Origin: Methanobrevibacter sp. V74
Lineage (GTDB): Archaea; Methanobacteriota; Methanobacteria; Methanobacteriales; Methanobacteriaceae
Length of the DNA stretch: 64,000 nt
Direction of reading: 5' to 3'
Assembly (NCBI RefSeq): GCF_963082495.1
Contig: NZ_CAUJAN010000002.1
Span: 248,001 to 312,000 of the forward strand
This document shows, piece after piece, positions 1-9,004 of this stretch (within the stretch, counting starts at the first letter, position 1; the number at the start of each line of letters is the position of its first letter). The translations under genes were made by a program, and so were the position numbers. The notes beneath the pieces were generated by a model. It was given only the letters and a program-made list of their open reading frames with translations, ran no database searches and was not told the DNA's origin.

Positions 1-187
1 TTAAAAAAATGAAATTAACATACCTCAATAAGGCATACTGTAAAAATAAATAGATGTGAATTTAAAATATACCCCTGCACAGTTCCTAATTTTTAATATT
101 TCGTTGTTTTTATACACAGTTCAGTTAGTCAAATATTAATCCTTTGTAAATAAAAAATAAGAAATCAAATATTATTAAACAGGATAA

Positions 188-484
188 TCATAAAAAAGAA
201 AATGTTTTCGGAGGTATGAATATCATATCATCTCTTTTTTCAATGCAATCTGTTTTATTTGAAACTACAATACCATAATCTGCATCATATTTATTTATAG
301 CTTTCTTTACTTGTCTTTTTGTTTTATCATCTATTCCAGATTCAATTGGTATTGCATTTCCAAATGATTTTTGAACAATGAAATCAACACCACCCTTTTG
401 AGAATCATAATACACATTGAAATCAAATGATACATTATTATTGCTTAAATTAAATAAATTTGATGCAATTTGGTTTTCAAGCAA
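188..484 (-). pseudogene. C-terminal fragment of the DUF4143 ATPase
   Basis: This 98-codon frame is the displaced tail of the ATPase above, not an independent gene. It starts without a ribosome-binding site and its first residues (ENQIASNLFNLS) continue the DUF4143 domain. The motif FDFNVYYDSQKGGVDFIVQK resembles the nuclease-like C-terminus of this family, in which an acidic residue and a lysine flank a beta strand. Confidence 0.65.
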
Positions 485-1641
485 TATCCCCTCATATTCA
501 CTTGTGATCCCGCACTATTTCCAAATTTTTTATTTATGCAATTTCTTATATTGGGTGTTGCAAAATTATATTTCCATGGTTTTTTTACTTTTTTTGAAGT
601 GCCACCATATGCTTCACTATGAAATATTAATTGTGTTTTTTCTAAAGTGTTAATAATGTTGTTAATAGTTGTTTTACTGCAATCTAAATAATTTGACAAT
701 TTATCATGAGATATTTCTCCTGGTTTTTGAGATGCTAAATATACTAATGTTTTATAAGTTAAATTTTGATTATTCTTATTTAAATTAAAAACATTGCCCA
801 TATCAATAGTTATCACTTTGGAAATTATTGACCATGATTTAGATACGATAATGTCTTCAAATTTAATGTTGAATGTTGTCGGAAAACCTCCATAATTTAA
901 ATAAATATTCCAATCATTTAAAGGATAGTTATCTAGACTTAATAATTCTTTTTGAATTGTTGATTCTTTTTCCTGTGCGTTTTCAACTTCCCCTGTGAAT
1001 ATTAAATCAAATAAATCTTTTTGAATGTCTGTCCGGTAGTTATATTTTAGGTTTAAGTGTTCACTATAATTTAAAGGCATTACTGGCAATATATTAAGTC
1101 TTCTTGCGGCATCAGGATTATAATTTAAGTGAAGTGAAGATGATCCTGTCAATATTAGAAAAACATATGGTGATTCATCAAAGATAACTTTGCCATTCAT
1201 AGCCCAATTTTTATCAAAATGAGCCTCATCAATGAAAACAAAGACTGGTTTATCTAAAAGAGCAGGAGTAGTGTTGTGAATCTTATCCAAATAGATTTCT
1301 ATTATTTTTTCGATATCGCTTTCACCTGCAAAATTTGTAGTTTCACAGGAAATATATAATAAATCATTGGAATTGAAGTTTTTTTCTTTTAATAAATACT
1401 CATAGCATTGAAATAGAATTGTTGTTTTTCCAACACCTCTAATTCCCGGCAATACAAAATACCTTTCCTCGGATTCATTATTTAAAAAACTATCAATCAT
1501 TGATTTAAGTTTTCTGAATTCATATTTACTATTAAATTCAATGCCATTATATGACAGTCTCCTGTTTAAAATCATTGGAACTTCAGATAACTGTTTCTGT
1601 ATATAATTATAAATTACATCATCCATATTAACCAAAACCAT
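188..1641 (-). pseudogene. AAA ATPase with DUF4143 C-terminus, frameshifted
   Basis: The gene reads on the minus strand in two frames. The first (445-1641) gives 398 residues with Walker A GIRGVGKTT at about 66-74 and Walker B VFVFIDEAH near 142, then a helix-turn-helix-like stretch (SNYLDCSKTTINNIINTL). This is the layout of AAA_14/DUF4143 ATPases, common accessory proteins of unknown role in methanogens and gut bacteria. Near 496-503 the frame breaks; adding one G restores a continuous reading into the C-terminal piece at 188-484. The likely start is the ATG at 1626 (MDDVIYNY), though an in-frame ATG lies at 1641. An insertion sequence sits only 16 bp upstream and separates the gene from its probable promoter beyond 3302. 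It is probably non-functional on both counts. Confidence 0.75.
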
Positions 1642-1649
1642 TTTTTACA

Positions 1650-1657
1650 TCACAACG
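1650..1657. repeat. Target-site duplication, left copy
   Basis: The octamer ATCACAAC abuts the left end of the insertion sequence and is repeated exactly at 3295-3302. This marks a transposition event still unscarred by mutation, so the insertion is fairly recent. Confidence 0.9.
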
Positions 1658-1683
1658 GGACTGTCAATTTGTTAGGACTTTTG
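1658..1683 (+). repeat. Left terminal inverted repeat of the IS
   Basis: The 26 bases starting GGGACTGTCAATTTGTTAGG match the reverse complement of 3269-3294 with one mismatch, at position 11 (A versus T). Confidence 0.9.
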
Positions 1684-1965
1684 ATAACATCTTGTGTTTA
1701 TTTTTTCAAAGTCTTTTTTCCAGCCTTCTTTTAATTAATTTTTTACTTCTTAATTTTTCGTTAAATTTATATATTGGTTATGGTTTAGTTTTTTTTTAGT
1801 TTTTATATTTTTTTATTTTTCATGAAATTATTTCGTTATATTATCGTTTAATTTTGATATATATTAACAATAATTTTTAAAATTAATTATTTATGATTAT
1901 AAACTTTTTATAGTTTATTTTAAGTGTAATTAACTATTTATAGTATGGAAGACAAATAATTATAT

Positions 1966-3287
1966 ATGTACAGCAAAATTAAATGCCTTCCATATCTTAA
2001 ATTGGTTGGCGAAGCTTATATATTTATCGGTGCATTTAAGGATCCAGTTCGAAATGGATTTTTGGTTGAAAAAGATTTTGATGAAAAAATTTATCCTCAA
2101 TTAATTTTGCCTATTGGTGCTATTCTCGACGATGATTACTTTGTTAATAGTCAGGGTATTGTTGAAGAACGTGAACCTTATTGTAAACATTGTGGTGCTA
2201 AAAAATTTTCTAGAAAAGGATATAATTGGAGATTGTTCAACTTTATTTGGATGATGGAACTCCTGTTAGAATTAAAGTTAAGCGATATAAATGTAAAAAA
2301 TGTAAAAAGAAGTTCCAAGTTGAATTCACTGAATACTGGGGAAAATTCTGCAATTATTCCAATAAAATGAAAAACAAAGCAAAAACACTCCTACAACACG
2401 GATGGAAATCACTAAGAAACATTGGAAATGATTTTAAAACGTTATTGAACTTTAGTATTTCACATGAGTCAGTTAGAAAAGCTTTAAAAACTGATGACGG
2501 ACAGTACTGGTTAAACGAAGAACTAGAACTCTCAGGATATTATGGATATGATGCCCAATGGGTCAGAAATGAAGGAAAATGGATATACAGACTAGATATA
2601 TTTGATATAATCAATAATATACCCGTAGCATGCCTAATATCCAAAAAAGAAACATCAAAAATAATTTACGATTTCATTGACATATCAATCCCTTTAAAAC
2701 ACCGCAAAGCAATAATAACTGACTTAAAAGAAGACTATGAACAAATAATGATAAAATTAGGCTTTGCACACCAACACTGCACATTCCACCTAATAAAAAA
2801 CATGACAACCAACTTAAAACCAAAAATAAACGAAGAACTCAATAAATACGAAACAGAATTACGAAAAAACAACACAAAAATCTCAGAAAACAAAATCAAA
2901 AAAATGAGAAAAAAGAAAAAAGAAGAAATATCTGATAAAATAAAAATATATGTTGGATTATTTTACGAATTATTCCACCAACAATCACTTGAAAAAGCAA
3001 TAAGTTACATAGAACTATTAAAATATGAATTAAAGAATTTTCCAAAGATGATGCAAGACTACTTAAATAAAAATTTCTTCCCAGTTTACAGAAAATATCT
3101 AATATTCCTTGAAAAAGACCATATTGGAAGATTAGATAGTACAAACAACAAAATAGAAAATTACTTCGGAAATACATTAAATAAACACACAAAAAGAATC
3201 TATAGAACTCCTGAGGGAATATTTGACTATATCACGACAAGAAAAGATGGGTGGATAGAAAATCAAAAAAAAGTCCTAACAAAATGA
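1966..3287 (+). pseudogene. DDE transposase, frameshifted
   Basis: Two overlapping frames (1966-2370 and 2226-3287) together encode one transposase. The first supplies the N-terminus and half a zinc ribbon (CKHCGAKKF). The second supplies the other half (CKKCKKKF), then the catalytic core: first Asp in YGYDAQW, second Asp in TDLKEDYEQI, a C/H signature HQHCTFHLIKN, and the last Glu in TNNKIENYFG. The break lies at 2224-2226, where one extra T would give continuous Asn-Leu-Glu. A stop at 2223-2225 in the second frame and the lack of a slippery heptamer argue against programmed frameshifting. As written the transposase is inactive unless the 353-residue second part, with its TTG start, works alone. 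Confidence 0.85.
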
Positions 3288-3294
3288 CAGTCCC
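3269..3294 (-). repeat. Right terminal inverted repeat of the IS
   Basis: This is the inverted partner of 1658-1683 (25 of 26 bases). It overlaps the transposase C-terminal codons and stop, so the coding frame runs into the element end. Confidence 0.9.
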
Positions 3295-3302
3295 ATCACA
3301 AC
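3295..3302. repeat. Target-site duplication, right copy
   Basis: This is the exact second copy of ATCACAAC, directly outside the right inverted repeat. Confidence 0.9.
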
Positions 3303-3402
3303 AGTTGTTTATAATTTATAAACATACATATATAAAAACATGTTCATAAATAGAAAACATTACTATGGTGACTAAAAAAAAATCCTGCGAGTGAATTTAA
3401 AT

Positions 3403-5289
3403 TCACTCAGTATTTTTAAAAAACTCTTTACCGCTTTTAGAAATCATCTCCTGTACAATAACACAATCAGCAATATATATAGAATCATTTTCTTTTTGAG
3501 CTAATTTTAAATGCTGTTTGATATATTTAAGAGAGAGTTCAATAAATTCCCCATCATTATTGTCCAAATATTTCGAAAAGTCATTAAAATCAAATTTATT
3601 TAAAAACGTGTCATAAAAATCAATCCATTGGTTCTGCTTTATGAATTCCTCACCATTTGGAGTTAATGTTACTTTTTCAGACCTGAATACATCCAAAGGT
3701 ATCCGGTTTTCAGCTATCCTATCAATGAGTTCCTGTTTTTTGCCGGAAATTTTCAAATTATTTTCCCTTAAAATATTTTTCAAATCCTTGATTGTTAGTG
3801 AATCATGAGCGAATTCATCCCAGTTATCATAATTAACTTCATCATTGATTAAATCCTGCATAAACAGTTGTGATTCTACTGACTGTGAAGTCATTGCTCC
3901 TTTCATTCCCGCCATTGCCTTTGCAATCTTTAAACTATTATGTTTTTTAAGTGACTTTAAAATTCTGAAGACATAAATGTCATGGCTTATCGGATAATCT
4001 TTTCCATAATATGTGTCGTCAAGTTTGTATTTGTCATCATTAGGTCCCCACATCATCTCAGCGATAGGATATGGTGAGTCAAGATTCAAACCAAGAGAAG
4101 ACATATCCAAATACTCTCCATCAGGCAATTGCAATTCATTTTCATCATGATCATCAACCAACTCAAGAAACTTGTTGGAAAACTCTTCATCATCATTCAT
4201 TGCATTAACTATTAGGTTTTCAAATTCATTTTCATCATCCGAGAGTACGGCATTGAAAATACTGGCACCCAATTCTTTATTATCACTTATCATGTCAAAA
4301 AACTCTTTCATGATTTGTATATCTTCATCCTCTGCTTCAGGCGAATCTAAAAATTCCTGAAATTCTTCAAATAACATGGAATCTGGCATTTCGCCAAGAA
4401 TCAGCTTAGTTACCCTTTCATCAATATCCTCATCACTTATCTCTCCAGCTTCATATTCCTTTATTAGTTGCTGTTTGATTTCTAAAGCCCTGTTCTGAGA
4501 AATTATTTCATTGTCAACGATTTCTTGCATAAAACCGGATAAACCTTCACCATCACCGACAATTACCTCATAACTCCATTTTTCTCTAGGCAGTTCCTCT
4601 TTCAATTCATGCAATAGTTTTTCAAACTCATTCTGATTTTTAAAAAATAATTCAGCAGTGCCCTTGAAATATTCTTCAGTCAATTCCTTTCTCTCGCCAT
4701 ACTTTCTTAAATCGTTTTCAAGCAGGTTGTGATAGATTACCTCACCGGAATCGACAAGAATGGTTGAACAGATTCCTAAATCATAAAAATTTGACAATAG
4801 CGTCTCGTTGGATATTTCATTTCTCATGTTGGATTTTACATCCCATTCATCAAAATAGAAGTCTATTCCGCTTACAACAATATCATCATTCACCTTTTTT
4901 GCAAAGGAATAATCGATTAGCAATTCAACAAGGTTTCGTGTTGGTTGTAGAATTCCAAATTGAGGTGCTGAAAAAATCATTTTACATATTTCATTGAAGA
5001 ATATTTGTTTTCCTCTAAATTCAGGTAATACATAACATTCAGTTAACACCAATGTTAATTGATCATGCAATTCAAATGTTGCAAATCCAACAACTTTATT
5101 TTCATATACTAGTTCCTCAAAAACAAAGCACATCTCATTTTCAAGATAATACTCTTCATTATTCATTGATTCTATAATGTATGGATAGTCCTTGAGAATT
5201 TCTTCAGTATCCATAGAATCAAAATCAGATTCGGCAGAAATCATTACAGGCATTCCGTCTTCATGAATTACATAATTGACATTTGACAT
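3403..5289 (-). CDS. GNAT-like acetyltransferase with C-terminal SAP domain
   Basis: The 628-residue cytoplasmic protein has three parts. Residues about 40-150 look like a GNAT acetyltransferase fold, with the acyl-CoA loop region YVLPEFRGKQIFFNEICK. A long, very acidic middle (about 200-400) has no family I recognise. A SAP DNA-binding motif (about 497-528; LTIKDLKNILRENNLKISGK) is followed by a 100-residue tail. SAP motifs bind AT-rich DNA, so the enzyme may act on chromatin or DNA-bound proteins; this is inference. The gene is monocistronic, flanked by mobile-element debris on both sides, and reads intact. A TATA-like TTATTTATAG lies upstream around 5335-5345. Confidence 0.7.
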   Translation of the reverse strand: MSNVNYVIHEDGMPVMISAESDFDSMDTEEILKDYPYIIESMNNEEYYLENEMCFVFEELVYENKVVGFATFELHDQLTLVLTECYVLPEFRGKQIFFNEICKMIFSAPQFGILQPTRNLVELLIDYSFAKKVNDDIVVSGIDFYFDEWDVKSNMRNEISNETLLSNFYDLGICSTILVDSGEVIYHNLLENDLRKYGERKELTEEYFKGTAELFFKNQNEFEKLLHELKEELPREKWSYEVIVGDGEGLSGFMQEIVDNEIISQNRALEIKQQLIKEYEAGEISDEDIDERVTKLILGEMPDSMLFEEFQEFLDSPEAEDEDIQIMKEFFDMISDNKELGASIFNAVLSDDENEFENLIVNAMNDDEEFSNKFLELVDDHDENELQLPDGEYLDMSSLGLNLDSPYPIAEMMWGPNDDKYKLDDTYYGKDYPISHDIYVFRILKSLKKHNSLKIAKAMAGMKGAMTSQSVESQLFMQDLINDEVNYDNWDEFAHDSLTIKDLKNILRENNLKISGKKQELIDRIAENRIPLDVFRSEKVTLTPNGEEFIKQNQWIDFYDTFLNKFDFNDFSKYLDNNDGEFIELSLKYIKQHLKLAQKENDSIYIADCVIVQEMISKSGKEFFKNTE

Positions 5290-5485
5290 TTATTCACAAC
5301 CTAACTTATAATTAATATTCATATATATTCGATTACTATAAATAATTTTTTCATATTTTCCAACCCAGTTAATTTAAGTTTAGCTTACTTATTTAAATCT
5401 TTTATTTGATATTATATTATATGATTTATTTTTTTACTTGTTTTATGGGTTTTTGATTATTTTTTTGATTTAGGAGTTGTTTTTG

Positions 5486-6165
5486 ATGATAAATTTCATG
5501 GAATATTGTAATGAAACTTGGGCAAACTTAGATAAATATGAAAATCGAAAATTATATAATATGATGATGGAAAAGTGCATTTTGTTCGAAATCGAAAAAC
5601 TACTTTAGAAAGTATAATCAAATATCCTTTCTATGATTGTGGTCGAACAACTGCTGTAGAAGCTATAAAATTTTATTAGAAGTGATAAGAAGGATAAAAA
5701 TATGACTTTAACTAAATCCGATATTTCTCAAAGAAGAAAATTGCTTAATCATATTTGCTATGTAGACATGAATGAAGACTTTATCGACGGAATTTACAAT
5801 GACCCGTATAGACCAGGTCTTTATAAAGGATAATCAATACTGGCAGGTGATACCAGCATCTGCGATGCACCAAATATTGGATACACAGAAAAACAACTAA
5901 AAGAATTAAATAATCCTCACCTCAATAGATTAAAAAAGGAATTAATCAGATTTTAGAGTCCTCATGCATAAGCAGATACACAAACAGATTTCATATTAAC
6001 TTCTACAATAACCAATAGTAAAAAGAGGATGTGACATGACTCAAGATTGTATAATTTTAAATGATTTAAATTAATCAAATTTGGAAACTACAATTTATTT
6101 AAAAACACTAAATATTCCAAAAAAAACATCCAATAAAATAATGTCCTTTAAAATTAAATGACAGA
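5486..6165 (+). pseudogene. Degraded IS4-type transposase remnant
   Basis: Translating all three plus frames gives one eroded transposase. 5486-5608 reads MINFMEYCNETWANLDKYE and onward to a stop. A neighbouring frame continues with VRNRKTTLESIIKYPFYD. Next comes MTLTKSDISQRRKLLNHICY, then LAGDTSICDAPNIGYTE at about 5840-5890, which carries the first catalytic Asp context (GDTS) of IS4-family transposases. Further stops and ADTQTDFILTSTITNS follow. At least four stops or shifts make it certainly dead. I could not define terminal repeats. Confidence 0.75.
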
Positions 6166-6369
6166 TTAAAGTGTTAAATATTAAAGTCCTATAAGTTCTT
6201 TAATCTTCTAATGAGTGTCCACCAAATCTCAAAAATTAATTTTTGACAAATACATAATGCTTCAATTGTAAAATAAAGAAAATTTTACCCTTAAATGAAT
6301 TTACTTTTGGAGAACACCCTAATAAAAATGAAAAAAAATGAAGTGATGGTTTTTTTAGTATGCATGAGT

Positions 6370-7284
6370 TTATTTTTTAACTTTTATGACATTAGTGTTT
6401 TTAACCCCACCGTAAAATGTTTTGATTTTATACTTACCCACTTTCAAACTACCCAATTTAATTTTCGCAACACCAAAATTATTTGTCCTAACCACATATT
6501 TCCTACCTTTAAACTTAAAAACAACCCTCTTATATTTAAGCTTCACACCCTTCTTATCCAACAATTTCGCAGAATAAATTAAAGTTTTACCTTTCCTCAC
6601 AACCTTATTCTTAGTTATTAACGTTGGCTTAACTATTATTTTATTTTTAACCCTAACACCTTTATAAATAGCAGTTATCATATACTTACCCACTTTTAAT
6701 TCAAGCCTTAAATTAACATAACCATTACCATCACTTTTCACTTTAACACTTCTTTTGTTTATTTTAATAGTGACAATTGCATTTTTAACCGGAACATTAT
6801 TATTCAATATACGCAGTTTATAATTCTTATACCCACCATAATACTGAATAACATCCTTATTTCCAAAAATCCTATAATTATCCAACTTAACATTAAAATT
6901 ACCAGCAGCCATTGCCATTGCATTAGAATCAGACCCCTGATAAGTAGCAGTGAAATTATAAAAACCATTTTTAAACTCACCAAGATTCCTAAAACCCACA
7001 CCATTTACAACAACAACCTTATAAATAATACCATTAATCTCAAGAACAACATCACCAGTTATTTTACGATTATACCCATCAACTAAATTCACATGAACCA
7101 TCAAATCATCATCCTCATTAATACTGGCAATACTCACTTTCAATACACTTTCAATCTGATTCAAAATAAGAATTTTAGATATTGTTTCTGATTCATAATT
7201 ATCATCACCACAATAAGTAACAATTAAATTATAAGAACCTTTACCTAACGGACTGATCAACCATGAACTAACACCACCACTCAC
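6370..7284 (-). pseudogene. Adhesin-like fragment, C-terminal anchor region
   Basis: This 304-codon frame carries the last Ig-like units and a Lys/Val-rich C-terminus (RVVFKFKGRKYVVRTNNFGV, then VGKYKIKTFYGGVKNTN). That matches the C-terminal design of the intact adhesin at 16200-16460. One added A in the A5 tract at 7292-7296 joins it as SPRKNKTVSGGVSSW. Confidence 0.6.
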
Positions 7285-8285
7285 TGTTTTATTTTTCTTG
7301 GCGAATACTGACCCTGAATATGAAAAGTAACATTACCTTTAGCATCAACATTTAAAAAAGCATCAATACGAATATTTTTATTCAACACCAAAGAACTAGT
7401 ATTAACCATCAATGAAGGCTTTGCTTTTTTAACATTAACCTTAACAGCATTTGTTGAACCCTGATAAATTTCATCACCATTATACTTTGCACTTAAAAGA
7501 TATTCACCAGCAGGAATATTCCTAAACACAGCACTTACCTGATTACCAGTTAAATTCAATATTTTAACCTGATTATTTAAAGTAAACACCACAGTACCAC
7601 TCGCACCAGACGTAACAGTTGCTCTCACCACAATATCCTCACCATAACTAATAAACTCAGATGCAGATACCACAATCTGAGACAAATGAGATTTAATACT
7701 AAACTTAGTACTCACAGTCTGATTCGTATACTTACAATCCCCACCATAACATATTACCAAATCATGCTCACCTAAACTCAAATCAGAAATTGAAACATTC
7801 ACCTTCACCCTACCATTCACCAATGCCTTATTAATTACAACACCATCTATTTTAAAAGTAATATTACCAGTTGCATCAACCGGCAATGTTACAATAATCG
7901 TTTCACTCACACCAAAAATAACATCCTCAATATTAACATTCATAACCGCAGGCTTTACTGTAATCACATCAAATTTAGTTATATTCTTATAAATAACAGT
8001 CACATCATACTTACCTACACTAGTAACAACCGGCAATTTAGCAATACCATTTACATCAGTAGTTAAATATATTGTTCGATTCTGGAATAAAACAGTTAAA
8101 TTAGCATGTTCATAAGGATTACCCTCACTATCAAATAAACCAATAATATAATAACCCACCTCATGCTCATTAATATCCAAACAACTACAATTGATAACAG
8201 CCTTTCCTTCAATAAAAGTTGTCACATTCCAAGAAGCATAGGAATAATGACTATCCCCACCATAATGCACATAAATATAATTCAC
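7281..8285 (-). pseudogene. Adhesin-like fragment, Ig-like repeats
   Basis: This 334-codon frame overlaps the preceding fragment by four bases with a GTG that is part of the continuing reading rather than a true start. It holds about four Ig-like units (VHYGGDSHYSY, ICYGGDCKYTNQTVS, KYNGDEIYQGSTNAVKV). One added base near 8287-8292 joins the frames as NSREGVNYIYVHYGG. Confidence 0.6.
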
Positions 8286-9004
8286 ACCTCTCTTGAATTT
8301 AGAACAGAAAAATTACATGACCCATTAGTCAAATTCATAATCAACATATCATTATTAATATACAATCTCACCTCACCAGTACAATCAACATAATCTGTTT
8401 TAACAAAAACATTACCAGTCAAATCATCATTACTAATAAACACTGACAAAGCAGTAGTCCTCATAGAAACAGTAAAAGTAGCACTGGCACTAGATTGATC
8501 ATATTTTTCATCACCAGGATAAAAAACACTAACATGATATGTACCATTACTAAGATTAGTAATAGTAATCGGAGTCACAGTATTGTTAATGAAAACTGTA
8601 ATATTCTCACCATTAATAGATAATTTTGCCTCCCCGCGAACATCCCCTGGATCAATTGTAAGATTAATAATTGCATCCTCACCAGCACCAATATCCTCAA
8701 CATTTAAAGTTAAATTGGTTTTCCATTTACTCACAATAAAAGTAGTATATGCAACACCACCCTCATAATACTCATCACTATCAAAAACCACACTAATATT
8801 ATACACACCAACATTTCTCCTAATTTTTAAAATCCTCATAGACTGAGTACTGGCATCTTTAGCAAAATGTCCATTAACATATAACTTACCATTTAATTTC
8901 GCAGAACCCGGTGAAATAGTAATAATTATCTGACCCTCTTCACCATATTTAACTTCAGGAGCAACTACACTAATATTAGTAGGTATCTTATACACAAAAA
9001 ACAA
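8282..9004 (-). pseudogene. Adhesin-like fragment, Ig-like repeats
   Basis: This 240-codon frame would need a TTG start and has no ribosome-binding site or signal peptide. It continues the Ig-like array (VVAPEVKYGEEGQIIITISP, then YPGDEKYDQSSASATFTV), so it is the displaced middle of the adhesin. Deleting one T from the T6 tract joins it to the upstream fragment as LKRCFVFVYKIPTN. Confidence 0.6.

Larger units (their letters stand above)
1658..3294 (+). mobile_element. Complete 1637-bp insertion sequence with TIRs and 8-bp TSD
   Basis: The element is bounded by inverted repeats at 1658-1683 and 3269-3294 that match at 25 of 26 positions and begin GGGACTGTCA. It is flanked by the 8-bp direct repeat ATCACAAC. 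It carries one DDE transposase on the plus strand, split by a single-base frameshift. I cannot assign a formal IS family. The C-x2-H-type signature in the transposase recalls the IS256/Mutator-like superfamily, and 8-bp duplications are also known for M. smithii ISM1, which is shorter. The 1684-1965 interval inside the element is AT-rich and holds no gene. Confidence 0.9.

Noticed and set aside
2203-2260. Programmed -1 frameshift in the transposase
   Set aside because: The second frame has a stop at 2223-2225 just before the junction and no slippery heptamer is present at 2224-2230; a lost T explains it better.
5400-6165. Small functional genes in the IS4 remnant (for example at 5702)
   Set aside because: The pieces read as successive parts of one transposase in different frames with several stops, so they are debris.
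6295-6582. 95-codon plus-strand frame over the adhesin end
   Set aside because: It is the antisense shadow of the adhesin C-terminus and has adhesin-like codon periodicity only on the other strand.
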